From positions 8,754-72,753 of the forward strand of contig CAKTOH010000009.1 of assembly GCA_934589705.1 (NCBI GenBank): 64,000 nt of DNA, in the 5' to 3' direction. This document shows positions 50,714-59,194 of the stretch, one piece after another; the first letter of the stretch is position 1, and each line of letters starts with the position of its first letter. The notes below the pieces were generated by a model. The model was not told the DNA's origin. It saw nothing but the letters and a program-made list of their open reading frames with translations, and searched no databases. Origin of the DNA: an uncultured Oscillospiraceae bacterium. GTDB lineage: Bacteria; Bacillota; Clostridia; Oscillospirales; Oscillospiraceae. Position numbers and translations under genes: made by a program.

Positions 50714-51894
50714 AAGAATTTGCGTTGAAATATGGCTGCAATCCCAACCAGAAGCCTGCCTCCATCTACATGGCGGACGGCTCCGATCTGCCCATCACCA
50801 TTCTGAACGGCCGTCCGGGCTACATCAACTTCCTGGACGCCCTGAACTCCTGGCAGCTGGTGAAGGAGCTGAAGGAGGCCACCGGCATGGCATCCGTCAC
50901 CTCCTTCAAGCACGTCTCCCCCACCTCCGCCGCCGTAGGCAAGCCCCTGCCGGACAGCCTGAAAAAGGCCTGCTTTGTAGACGATGTGCCGGAGCTGGAC
51001 GGCAGTCCCCTGGCCTGCGCCTACGCCCGTGCCCGGGGCACCGACCGGATGTGCTCCTTCGGCGACTGGGTGGCTCTTTCCGACGTGTGTGACGTGACCA
51101 CGGCGAAGCTCATCGCCCGGGAGGTTTCCGACGGCGTCATTGCCCCGGGCTATACCGAGGAAGCACTGGCTATCCTCAAGGCCAAGCGCAAGGGCGGCTA
51201 CAATGTGGTGGCCATTGACCCGGGCTATGTCCCCGCCGAGCAGGAGACCAAGCAGGTCTTTGGCATCACCTTCCAGCAGGGAAGAAACAATTTCAAGATC
51301 AACGCCGACCTGCTGAACAACATTGTCACCGAGAACAAAAATCTGACCGAATCTGCCAAAATCGACCTGATCGTGGCGCTGATCACCCTGAAATATACCC
51401 AGTCCAATTCCGTCTGCTTTGCCTATGACGGTCAGGCCGTGGGCGTGGGCGCCGGACAGCAGTCCCGGATTCACTGCACCCGGCTGGCTGGCTCCAAGGC
51501 CGACACCTTCTTCCTGCGCCAGCATCCCAAGACCCTGGGTCTGCCCTTCCGGGAGGATCTGGGTCGTCCGGGCCGGGACAACGTCATTGACGGCTACATC
51601 AACGGCAACGAAGAGGACGTGTGCGCCGAGGGCATCTGGCAGAATTACTTCACCCGGCAGCCGGAACGGCTGACCGAGGAAGACAAGAAAGCATTCCTCG
51701 CCGGTTTCGACGGGGTGGCTCTGGGTTCCGACGCCTTCTTCCCCTTCCCGGACAACATCAAGCGGGCCAAGGCCTCCGGCGTTCGCTACATCGCCCAGCC
51801 CGGCGGCTCCATTCGGGACGATCTGGTCATCGACGAGTGCAATAAGGACGGCATCGTCATGGCCTTTACCGGAATGAGATTGTTCCATCATTGA
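50710..51894 (+). CDS. Stand-alone AICAR transformylase (PurH C-terminal domain type)
   Basis: This 394-residue protein matches the formyltransferase half of PurH: LKYGCNPNQKPA (about 6-17), SFKHVSPTSAAVG (about 65-77, with the catalytic Lys-His), DVTTAKLIAREVSDGVIAPGY (about 130-150), KYTQSNSVCFAYDGQAVGVG (about 221-240) and AGQQSRIHCTRLA. The N-terminal cyclohydrolase domain is absent; that step is supplied by PurO upstream. It formylates AICAR (ZMP), the riboswitch ligand. Confidence 0.93.
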   Translation: MKEFALKYGCNPNQKPASIYMADGSDLPITILNGRPGYINFLDALNSWQLVKELKEATGMASVTSFKHVSPTSAAVGKPLPDSLKKACFVDDVPELDGSPLACAYARARGTDRMCSFGDWVALSDVCDVTTAKLIAREVSDGVIAPGYTEEALAILKAKRKGGYNVVAIDPGYVPAEQETKQVFGITFQQGRNNFKINADLLNNIVTENKNLTESAKIDLIVALITLKYTQSNSVCFAYDGQAVGVGAGQQSRIHCTRLAGSKADTFFLRQHPKTLGLPFREDLGRPGRDNVIDGYINGNEEDVCAEGIWQNYFTRQPERLTEEDKKAFLAGFDGVALGSDAFFPFPDNIKRAKASGVRYIAQPGGSIRDDLVIDECNKDGIVMAFTGMRLFHH

Positions 51895-51916
51895 GAAAAA
51901 CCTCGGTGCCAGGCAT

Positions 51917-51940
51917 GTAGGGGCGGCCATTGGCCGCCCG
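51917..51940. repeat. GTAGGGGCGGCC hairpin repeat
   Basis: GTAGGGGCGGCCATTGGCCG plus CCCG: a near-perfect palindrome around GGCGGCC/GGCCGCC. It faces an inverted copy at 52157-52180, with the 176-bp element between them. Confidence 0.75.
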
Positions 51941-51953
51941 CCGAAACCGAGCC

Positions 51954-52129
51954 ATAATACTATTTCTTAAATGAAATGATTTCATCATTTTACTTAAGCC
52001 GTTTCACGGCAGACCGCCTGAGCGGCGGTAAGAAAAGTATTGACTTCGTTTTTTAGCGGCAGTAGCCGCTGGCCGCAATCCTGCGGCCTAATAAAACGCT
52101 TTTAAGCGTTTTATTAAAAACTCGTATAA
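51954..52129. repeat. 176-bp hairpin-rich repeat, copy B (MITE-like)
   Basis: Second copy of the element at 24516-24690, same orientation, nearly identical. Some differences fall in stems and keep the pairing (for example AAACG to AAGCG in the final AAAACGCTTTT stem region). It lies inside the purine operon, between the AICAR transformylase and purD, in a 322-base gap. Confidence 0.8.
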
Positions 52130-52156
52130 AAAGGGGTATCCAACCCGGCAGCATTG

Positions 52157-52180
52157 CGGGCGGCCAATGGCCGCCCCTAC
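52157..52180. repeat. GTAGGGGCGGCC hairpin repeat, inverted copy
   Basis: CGGGCGGCCAATGGCCGCCC plus CTAC, the reverse complement of 51917-51940. It ends about 36 bases before the purD ATG. Confidence 0.75.
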
Positions 52181-52216
52181 AAGCTTCCCCGCCGGGTATC
52201 GAGAAAGGTGGACATT

Positions 52217-53482
52217 ATGAAGCTTATGGTCGTTGGCGGCGGCGGGCGGGAGCACGCCATTATCCGCTGCCTGAAAAAGAATCCGGAAGTTACCGAGATT
52301 TTTGCCCTGCCCGGAAACGGAGGCATCGCCGCGGACGCGGTCTGCGTTCCCGTCGGGGCTACGGATATTGACGGCATTGTGAAATTTGCCGTGGAGAACA
52401 AAATTGACTACGCCGTGGTGGCTCCGGACGATCCTCTGGTCTTAGGCTGTGTGGATGCCCTGGAAAAGGTGGGCGTTCCCTGCTTCGGCCCCCGGGCAAA
52501 CGCCGCCATCATTGAAGGCAGCAAGGTCTTCTCCAAAAATCTCATGAAGAAGTACCATATCCCCACCGCCGGCTATGAGGTCTTTGACGACATGGATGCC
52601 GCCCTTCGGTATCTGGACACCGCCCCCATCCCCACGGTCATCAAGGCCGACGGTCTGGCGCTGGGCAAGGGTGTCATCATCGCCCAGACCCGTCAGGAAG
52701 CCAAGGATGCCGTCAAATCCATGATGGCCGACAAGGTTTTCGGTCACAGCGGCGATCACATCGTCATCGAGGAATTCTTGACCGGCCCGGAGGTCAGCGT
52801 GCTGGCCTTTACCGACGGCAAGGTGGTCAAGCCCATGGTTTCCTCCATGGATCACAAGCGTATCGGCGACCATGACCAGGGTCTGAACACCGGCGGCATG
52901 GGCACCGTGGCTCCCAACCCCTACTACACGGAAGAAATCGCGGCGCAGTGCATGGAAGAGATTTTCCTGCCCACCATCGCCGCCATGAACGCCGAAGGAC
53001 GCACCTTCCGGGGCTGCCTGTACTTTGGCCTTATGCTGACCCCCAAGGGCCCCAAGGTCATTGAGTACAACTGCCGGTTCGGCGATCCCGAGACCCAGGT
53101 GGTGCTGCCCCTGCTGGAAAGCGACCTGCTCACCGTCATGCGGGCCTGCACCGAGGGCACGCTGGAAAGCACCGAGGTCAGATTTTCCGATAAGCACGCC
53201 TGCTGCGTGATTCTGGCATCCGCCGGATATCCCGTCTCCTACAAGAAGGGCTTCCCCATCACCATGACCGCCGAGGCCGCCGCTCACACCTATGTGGCCG
53301 GAGCTAAGCTGGAAAATGGGCAGCTCGTCACCTCCGGCGGCCGGGTCACCGGCACCACCGCCGTGGCGGATTCTTTGGCGGAAGCCATCCGGGAGGCTTA
53401 TCGCCTGTCCGATGGGGTGAAATTCGAGGGAGCCTACCGCAGAAGCGATATCGGTCAGCGAGCCCTGCAGGCCGGGAAATAA
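52217..53482 (+). CDS. purD: Phosphoribosylamine-glycine ligase
   Basis: The 421-residue ATP-grasp enzyme starts MKLMVVGGGGREHAIIRCL and carries FFGPRANAA-type and SKVFSKNLMKKYHIPTAGY segments (about 95-125), then IKADGLALGKGVIIAQT (about 141-157) and LYFGLMLTPKGPKVIEYNCRFGDPETQ (in pieces, about 269-296). It makes GAR. The ATG at 52217 (AAAGGTG site) gives the conserved N-terminus; upstream in-frame sequence lies in repeats. Copies of two repeat families separate it from the preceding purine gene. Confidence 0.96.
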   Translation: MKLMVVGGGGREHAIIRCLKKNPEVTEIFALPGNGGIAADAVCVPVGATDIDGIVKFAVENKIDYAVVAPDDPLVLGCVDALEKVGVPCFGPRANAAIIEGSKVFSKNLMKKYHIPTAGYEVFDDMDAALRYLDTAPIPTVIKADGLALGKGVIIAQTRQEAKDAVKSMMADKVFGHSGDHIVIEEFLTGPEVSVLAFTDGKVVKPMVSSMDHKRIGDHDQGLNTGGMGTVAPNPYYTEEIAAQCMEEIFLPTIAAMNAEGRTFRGCLYFGLMLTPKGPKVIEYNCRFGDPETQVVLPLLESDLLTVMRACTEGTLESTEVRFSDKHACCVILASAGYPVSYKKGFPITMTAEAAAHTYVAGAKLENGQLVTSGGRVTGTTAVADSLAEAIREAYRLSDGVKFEGAYRRSDIGQRALQAGK

Positions 53483-53495
53483 GGGAGGACGCCAT

Positions 53496-56400
53496 ATGGT
53501 ATATCGGGTTTATGTAGAGAAAAAGCCGGGGCAGACCCAGGAGGCTCAGGGTCTTCTTGGTCAGATCCGGGACTTTTTGCAGATCAAGGGGCTGAAAGAG
53601 CTTCGGATTCTGAATCGGTACGATGCGGAAAACATCGATGAGCAGCTCTTCCGTTACGCGGTGAACACCGTGTTCTCCGAGCCCCAGGTGGATAACGTGA
53701 GCTTCCAGGCTCCCCAGGGGCAGATCGTCTTCGCCGTGGAGCCTCTGCCCGGTCAGTACGACCAGCGGGCGGACTCCGCCGCCCAGTGCATCCAGATCAT
53801 TTCCCAGGGCAACCGGCCTGCCGTGCGTACCGCCAAGGTCTATGTGCTCACCGGAGATATTTCCGGCGAAGAGCTGGCTGCCATCAAGAAATACGTCATC
53901 AACGCCGTGGAAAGCCGGGAAGCCTCTCTGGACATGCCGGAAACCCTGGCGGTTCATTACGACGCTCCGGAAACCGTCGCCACCGTGGAGGGCTTCACCG
54001 CCATGGATGAGAGCGCACTGGCCGCGCTTCTGGAGCAGCTGGGGCTTGCCATGGACTTGGACGATCTGAAATTCCTCCAGGCCTACTTCCGGGACACCGA
54101 GCACCGGGATCCCACCATCACCGAAATTCGGGTGGTAGACACCTACTGGTCCGACCACTGCCGCCACACCACCTTCTCCACCCACCTGGACAGCATCACC
54201 ATTCACGATGCCGGGGTGCAGGCGGCTTATGAGCAATACCTGGCCGCCCGGGTGGCAGTCTACGGCGAGGAAAAAGCCGCCCAGCGTCCCCAGACCCTCA
54301 TGGACATTGCCACCATCGGCGCAAAATACCTGAAAAAACAGGGCAAGCTTCCTGAGCTGGACGAGAGCGAGGAAATCAATGCCTGCTCCATCCACGTCAC
54401 CGCCACGGTAAACGGCGAAGATCAGGACTGGCTGCTGATGTTCAAGAACGAAACCCACAACCATCCCACGGAAATCGAGCCCTTCGGCGGTGCCGCCACC
54501 TGCATCGGCGGCTGCATCCGGGATCCTCTGTCCGGCAGAGCCTATGTCCATCAGGCCATGCGGGTCACCGGTGCGGGCGACCCCCGGGCCTCCCTGAAGG
54601 ACACCCTGCCCGGCAAGCTCCCCCAGCGGAAGCTCTGCCAGACCGCCGCCGCGGGCTATTCTTCCTACGGCAACCAGATCGGTCTTGCCACCGGTCATGT
54701 GGCGGAGCTTTATCACGAGGGCTTCATCGCCAAGCGGTTGGAGTGCGGCGCGGTGGTTGCCGCCGCCCCCGCGGAAAATGTCCGCCGGGAGTGCCCCGCC
54801 CCCGGTGACGTGGTCATCCTGCTGGGCGGCCGCACCGGCCGGGACGGCATCGGCGGCGCCACCGGCTCCTCCAAGAGCCACAACCTGAAATCCCTGACCA
54901 CCATGGCTTCCGAGGTTCAGAAGGGCAATGCCCCTGAGGAACGGAAGATTCAGAGACTCTTCCGCAGCAGCAAGGTCACCCGGCTCATCAAGCGCTGCAA
55001 CGACTTCGGCGCCGGCGGCGTGTCCGTGGCCATCGGCGAGCTGGCCGACGGTCTGCGCATCGATCTGGACGCGGTACGCAAAAAGTATGAGGGTCTGGAC
55101 GGCACGGAGCTGGCCATTTCCGAGTCCCAGGAGCGGATGGCGGTGGTGGTTGCCCCGGAGGATGCCGATGCCTTCATTGCCGCTGCCCAGGAAGAAAACC
55201 TGGAGGCCTATCGGGTGGCTCTGGTCACCGAGGAAGCCCGGATGGTTATGTCCTGGAAGGGTCACGAAATCGCGAACCTTTCCCGGGATTTCCTGAACAC
55301 CAACGGCGCGGTGAAGCACGCCGGCGTGGAGGTTCCCGATGCTGGCCGTCCCTTCGGCCTTGTTTACGACGACCCCATTGACCTGCGGGCTTTGGCCGGT
55401 CAGCTGAAATTTGCCTCCCAGAGAGGCCTTGTGGAGCGGTTCGACGCTACCATCGGCGCGGGCAGTCTTCTCATGCCCTTCGGCGGCAAGAACCAGGCCA
55501 CCCCGGCTCAGGCCATGGCCGCCAAGCTGCCGGTGCTGCCCGGTGAGGACACCGACGCCGCCAGCGTCATGGCCTGGGGCTGCGATCCCGACCTGCTGAG
55601 CGCCGACCCCTATCTGGGAGCCAAGGCCGCGGTGATTTCCTCCATGGCCAAGATCGTGGCCGCCGGCGCGGACTACAAAAAGGCTTACCTGACCTTGCAG
55701 GAGTTCTTCGAGAAGCTGAGAAACGAGCCTCAGCGGTGGGGCAAGCCCTTCCAGGCATTGCTTGGCGCGCTGGATGCCCAGCTCCACCTGGACGCCGCGG
55801 CCATCGGCGGCAAGGACTCCATGTCCGGCACGTTCCTGGATAAGGACGTGCCCCCCACCCTGATTTCCTTCGCCATCGCCCCCCTGAAGGCAAACGATGT
55901 CATTTCGGGGGAATTCAAGGAAGCCGGACACCCGGTGTACTTCTTCGACTGCGGCAGCTACGATGCCATGAAGACCACCTGGGAGAAGTTCCACGGCCTG
56001 TGCCTTGCCGGAAAGGTGAAGGCCGCCTACGCGGTAGACGCCGGCGGCGTTGCCGAGGCGGTGATGAAGATGTCCTTCGGCAATGACATCGGCTTTGCCG
56101 AGACCGAAGGCGCCGTCCGGTACGACGGCCCCCGGTACGGCTGTCTCATCGCCGAGCTGACCGAGGACTGCGATTTCGGCGAGAAGATCGGCCTAACCAT
56201 CGCCGAGCCGGTGATCCGCTATCACGGCGCCACCGCTTCCATTGCCGAACTCTATGCCATCAACGCTTCCGTTTTGGAGAAGGTCTATCCCACCAAGACT
56301 GTGGAGACCGACAAGCCCATTCCCACCTTTGACTACCAGGCCGCTTCTTACCCCGCCCCGGCGGTGAAGTGCGCCAAGCCCAAGGTGCTGATTCCCGTGT

Positions 56401-57173
56401 TCCCCGGCACCAACTGCGAGTATGACTCCGCCCGGGCGGTGGAAGCGGCGGGCGCTCAGGCGGAGATTCTGGTGATCCGGAACCTGACCGCCGAGGACGT
56501 GGCGAGAAGCGTGGAGCAGGCCGTCGAAAAAATCAGAGACAGCCAGATGATCTTCCTGCCCGGCGGCTTCTCCGGCGGCGACGAGCCCGACGGCTCCGCC
56601 AAGTTCATCACCGCCTTCTTCCGGAATCCTGCCGTCAAGGCGGAGGTGACGAAGCTTCTGGAGCAGCGGGACGGCCTGATGTGCGGCATCTGCAACGGCT
56701 TCCAGGCTCTCATCAAGCTGGGTCTGGTGCCCTTCGGCAAGATCATCGACACCGACGACACCTGCCCCACCCTGACCTTCAACACCATCGGCCGCCACCA
56801 GAGCCGGATTGTAAGAACCCGGGTGGCCTCCAACAAGAGCCCCTGGCTGAGCCTGACCCAGGTGGGCGATGTCTACAACGTGCCCATTTCCCACGGCGAG
56901 GGCAAGTTCCTGGCAAGCGAGACCCTGGTCAGGCAGCTGGCGGAAAACGGCCAGATCGCCACTCAGTATGTTGACCTGGCGGGCAAGCCCACCATGGATG
57001 CCGCCTTCAATCCCAACGGCTCCGTGTGCGCCATCGAGGGCATTACCTCCCCTGACGGCCGGGTCTTCGGCAAGATGGGTCACAGCGAGCGCATTGGCAA
57101 AGAGCTCTACCGGAACGTGCCCGGACAGTACGATATCCGGATGTTCGAGGCCGCGGTCAAGTATTTTAAGTAA
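53496..57173 (+). CDS. purL: Phosphoribosylformylglycinamidine synthase, single-chain
   Basis: This 1225-residue protein contains all parts of the large PurL: an N-terminal PurS-like domain (1-70), two AIR-synthetase-like halves (NETHNHPTEIEPFGGAAT at about 326-343; IGGKDSMSGTF later) and a C-terminal glutamine amidotransferase (VFPGTNCEYDSARA at about 966-979; nucleophile in MCGICNGFQ near residue 1065; SHGEGKF near 1130). It converts FGAR to FGAM. Length is close to the usual large PurL (about 1240-1300) rather than the split PurQLS found in many Gram-positives. Last gene of the operon. Confidence 0.96.
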   Translation: MVYRVYVEKKPGQTQEAQGLLGQIRDFLQIKGLKELRILNRYDAENIDEQLFRYAVNTVFSEPQVDNVSFQAPQGQIVFAVEPLPGQYDQRADSAAQCIQIISQGNRPAVRTAKVYVLTGDISGEELAAIKKYVINAVESREASLDMPETLAVHYDAPETVATVEGFTAMDESALAALLEQLGLAMDLDDLKFLQAYFRDTEHRDPTITEIRVVDTYWSDHCRHTTFSTHLDSITIHDAGVQAAYEQYLAARVAVYGEEKAAQRPQTLMDIATIGAKYLKKQGKLPELDESEEINACSIHVTATVNGEDQDWLLMFKNETHNHPTEIEPFGGAATCIGGCIRDPLSGRAYVHQAMRVTGAGDPRASLKDTLPGKLPQRKLCQTAAAGYSSYGNQIGLATGHVAELYHEGFIAKRLECGAVVAAAPAENVRRECPAPGDVVILLGGRTGRDGIGGATGSSKSHNLKSLTTMASEVQKGNAPEERKIQRLFRSSKVTRLIKRCNDFGAGGVSVAIGELADGLRIDLDAVRKKYEGLDGTELAISESQERMAVVVAPEDADAFIAAAQEENLEAYRVALVTEEARMVMSWKGHEIANLSRDFLNTNGAVKHAGVEVPDAGRPFGLVYDDPIDLRALAGQLKFASQRGLVERFDATIGAGSLLMPFGGKNQATPAQAMAAKLPVLPGEDTDAASVMAWGCDPDLLSADPYLGAKAAVISSMAKIVAAGADYKKAYLTLQEFFEKLRNEPQRWGKPFQALLGALDAQLHLDAAAIGGKDSMSGTFLDKDVPPTLISFAIAPLKANDVISGEFKEAGHPVYFFDCGSYDAMKTTWEKFHGLCLAGKVKAAYAVDAGGVAEAVMKMSFGNDIGFAETEGAVRYDGPRYGCLIAELTEDCDFGEKIGLTIAEPVIRYHGATASIAELYAINASVLEKVYPTKTVETDKPIPTFDYQAASYPAPAVKCAKPKVLIPVFPGTNCEYDSARAVEAAGAQAEILVIRNLTAEDVARSVEQAVEKIRDSQMIFLPGGFSGGDEPDGSAKFITAFFRNPAVKAEVTKLLEQRDGLMCGICNGFQALIKLGLVPFGKIIDTDDTCPTLTFNTIGRHQSRIVRTRVASNKSPWLSLTQVGDVYNVPISHGEGKFLASETLVRQLAENGQIATQYVDLAGKPTMDAAFNPNGSVCAIEGITSPDGRVFGKMGHSERIGKELYRNVPGQYDIRMFEAAVKYFK

Positions 57174-57187
57174 ATACAAAATAGAGA

Positions 57188-57220
57188 ACCCCGCCCAGGT
57201 GCGATGCACCCGGGCGGGGT
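57188..57220 (+). terminator. Terminator of the purine operon
   Basis: Two-part stem ACCCCGCCC-a-GGTGC / GCACC-c-GGGCGGGGT with a GAT loop, 15 bases after the purL stop; AT-rich sequence follows. Confidence 0.85.
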
Positions 57221-57252
57221 GTTCAATTTATGGGAATTTTCCAAAAAAGTCA

Positions 57253-57276
57253 GTAGGGGCGGCCACTGGCCGCCCG
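57253..57276. repeat. GTAGGGGCGGCC hairpin repeat
   Basis: GTAGGGGCGGCCACTGGCCG plus CCCG, another copy of the palindrome seen at 51917; it abuts the R3 repeat directly. Confidence 0.75.
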
Positions 57277-57277
57277 A

Positions 57278-57446
57278 GGCTCCCCTTGGTCAGCAAGGGG
57301 AGCTGTCATGGCCGTCTCCCGCAAGGCCATGACTGAGGGGATCAGAACTTACCGGTTTTGACAATCCCTCAGTCTCGCGCTTGCGGGGGACGCGCGAGCC
57401 AGCTCCCTTTACACAAGGGAGCCGGGGTGCTCTGCGCACCAGTGCG
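57278..57446. repeat. Composite hairpin repeat, copy R3
   Basis: GGCTCCCCTTGGTCAGCAAG end, constant TCATGGCC / GGCCATGA stem, GACAATCCCTCAGTC core, variable hairpin CTCGCGC / GCGCGAG, then AAGGGAGCC and GTGCTCTGCGCACCAGTGCG. Fills most of the 285-base gap between purL and the DUF4349 gene, and may serve as its terminator. Confidence 0.8.
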
Positions 57447-57458
57447 TTTTTCGGCAAC

Positions 57459-58373
57459 TTACTGTTCCTTTTCCTTTGCTTCCTTCTTTGCCTTTCTCCG
57501 GCGGCGCAGAGGACGGGTGACCAGCACGGCAACCGCCGCAATCACCGCCAGCACAACCAGGGAAGGCAGGGAACTGATCAGCCACACCAGTACATTCACG
57601 ATGGTCTCGCCTACGCCCTTCAGGTTATCCCGGAAGCCCTTGGAGATCCGCTCCCAAACGCCGGGCTCCTCCACCGGGGTGTATTCCTGCACCTCGTCAA
57701 TGGACAGGTACACCGTGGCGTAGTCGATCTGATTATCGTACAGCCGCTTCTGGGAGGTGACGTTTTCCAGCTCGTAGCGCACCTCGGTGAGCCGATCCTC
57801 AATGGCCAGCAGATCCTCCATATTCTCCGCCTGACTTAACAGCTCCAGCAGCCGGGTCTCCTCGGTTTCCAGAGCCTTCATCCGGCTCTCCGTAGCCACA
57901 TAAGAAAGGGTCACGTCCTCCACGCTTTTGCTCTGGCTCACCAGATTCGCAAGGCCGCCCACATCCTGGGTAAAGGCATCCACCTGGTCGGCGGGAATCC
58001 GGACGGTGAAGCTGGCGCTGCGGTAACGACGGCCGGTGCCGCTGCCATTGTAGACATTCTGATCCTCCACATAGCCGCCCAGGGCCCCGATCTTTTCATT
58101 CAATGCCCCGGTCAGGGCATCCAGATCGTCGGTTTCCGCGCTGATGTGCATGGTGATGATCCACTTCCGGCTTTCCGGCAGGGTTATGTCCCCAGCAGAG
58201 CCGCCGTTGTCCATAGCGCCGGAGGCGGCTTCCGCTTCCATGGGGGTTTCCACCCTGTCCGCGGCATAATCCACCATTTCCATGTTGGAAGCGGTCTTGC
58301 TGGCACCGCCGCAGCCGGTAAGCAGGGCAGCCAGCAGCGCAATACTCAAAAAAATCGACAAATACTTTTTCAT
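57459..58373 (-). CDS. DUF4349 lipoprotein with coiled coil and C-terminal membrane helix
   Basis: The 304-residue protein starts MKKYLSIFLSIALLAALLTGCGG (lipobox LLTGC). The DUF4349 region (about 65-245) has the features VEDQNVYNGSG, FTVRIPADQVDAF (about 117-129), a coiled coil near ESRMKALETEETRLLELLSQ (about 161-180) and VYLSIDEVQEYTPVEEPG. One helix follows (about 262-288) and a strongly basic tail (RPLRRRRKAKKEAKEKEQ). It is probably anchored at both ends of the extracytoplasmic domain. The function of the family is unknown. The start follows AAAGGAGG. Confidence 0.85.
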   Translation of the reverse strand: MKKYLSIFLSIALLAALLTGCGGASKTASNMEMVDYAADRVETPMEAEAASGAMDNGGSAGDITLPESRKWIITMHISAETDDLDALTGALNEKIGALGGYVEDQNVYNGSGTGRRYRSASFTVRIPADQVDAFTQDVGGLANLVSQSKSVEDVTLSYVATESRMKALETEETRLLELLSQAENMEDLLAIEDRLTEVRYELENVTSQKRLYDNQIDYATVYLSIDEVQEYTPVEEPGVWERISKGFRDNLKGVGETIVNVLVWLISSLPSLVVLAVIAAVAVLVTRPLRRRRKAKKEAKEKEQ

Positions 58374-58523
58374 GGAAGTTTCCTCCTTTTTGTTGTTCAC
58401 TCCTATAGTCGATAACGGACGGCGCAGGTTGCAAAAATCTGGAAAAAAATCTTTTTTCTTTATCTTATCATTTTTCCTGGCAGGACGCAAGGGTTCCCTT
58501 GTGAAAACCGCATAAAAAAGGGG

Positions 58524-58552
58524 TTGCGAAGGCGGGCTTCTTTCGGTATAAT
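58524..58552 (+). promoter_or_regulatory. Predicted promoter of tdk
   Basis: TTGCGA (58524-58529) and a perfect TATAAT (58547-58552) are 17 bases apart, 27 bases before the ATG. Confidence 0.7.
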
Positions 58553-58579
58553 GGAAGCCAGAAAGAGAGGAACTGTACA

Positions 58580-59194
58580 ATGGCAAAACTTTACTTCAAA
58601 TACGGCGCCATGGGCTCCAGCAAAACCGCCCAGGCCTTGATCACCAAATACAACTACGAGGAAAACGGCCTGAAGGTCTGGCTCATCAAACCCAGCGCGG
58701 ACACCCGGGACGGAGAGCAGATTCTGCGCAGCCGCATCGGCCTGGAGGCGGCGGTGGAGGTGATTCCGCCGGAGACGGACATCTACGCCCGGTACCTGGG
58801 GGTTCGGGAATTAAACTGCGACGTAATCATCGTAGACGAGTGCCAATTTCTGACCGAGACCCAGATCGACCAGCTCCGTGCCATCGTGGATGACCACAAC
58901 ATTCCGGTCATGTGCTTCGGCCTGCGCACGGATTTCCAGACCCGGCTCTTCCCCGGTTCCCGGCGGCTCATGGAGGTGGCAGACACCATCCAGGAGATCA
59001 AGACCATCTGCGACTGCGGAGCCAAGGCCACGGTGAACGCCCGAATCGACGGCAGCGGTCACATTATCACCCAGGGTGCCCAGGTGGTGCTGGGGGGCAA
59101 CGACAGCTACATCGCCATGTGCCACAAGTGCTACGTCCGGGGCATCCGGGAAAACCGGGTCATCCGGCTCCACGGCCAGAAGGGGAGCCTATGA
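58580..59194 (+). CDS. tdk: Thymidine kinase (type II)
   Basis: The 204-residue protein has the P-loop in YGAMGSSKTAQAL (about 8-20; a variant in which the usual GK is SK), the Walker B VIIVDECQFL (about 83-92), MCFGLRTDFQTRLFPGS (about 112-128) and a zinc site CDCG...CHKC (about 145-187). It phosphorylates thymidine with ATP and links to the nucleoside-salvage genes downstream. The stop overlaps the acyltransferase ATG by 4 bases. Start has an AGAGAGG site. Confidence 0.93.
   Translation: MAKLYFKYGAMGSSKTAQALITKYNYEENGLKVWLIKPSADTRDGEQILRSRIGLEAAVEVIPPETDIYARYLGVRELNCDVIIVDECQFLTETQIDQLRAIVDDHNIPVMCFGLRTDFQTRLFPGSRRLMEVADTIQEIKTICDCGAKATVNARIDGSGHIITQGAQVVLGGNDSYIAMCHKCYVRGIRENRVIRLHGQKGSL

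Noticed and set aside
53346..55994. Long open frame (882 codons) on the minus strand opposite purL
   Set aside because: The plus strand clearly encodes PurL; the antisense frame is open because of GC-rich codon bias, is Gly/His-rich and has no domain.
28860..57446. CRISPR array
   Set aside because: The repeats are dispersed, long, hairpin-rich and not separated by regular unique spacers; no cas genes are present.
58912..59190. N-terminal extension of the acyltransferase into tdk
   Set aside because: It would overlap tdk almost fully; the ATG at 59191 gives the classic 4-base overlap and the conserved N-terminus.
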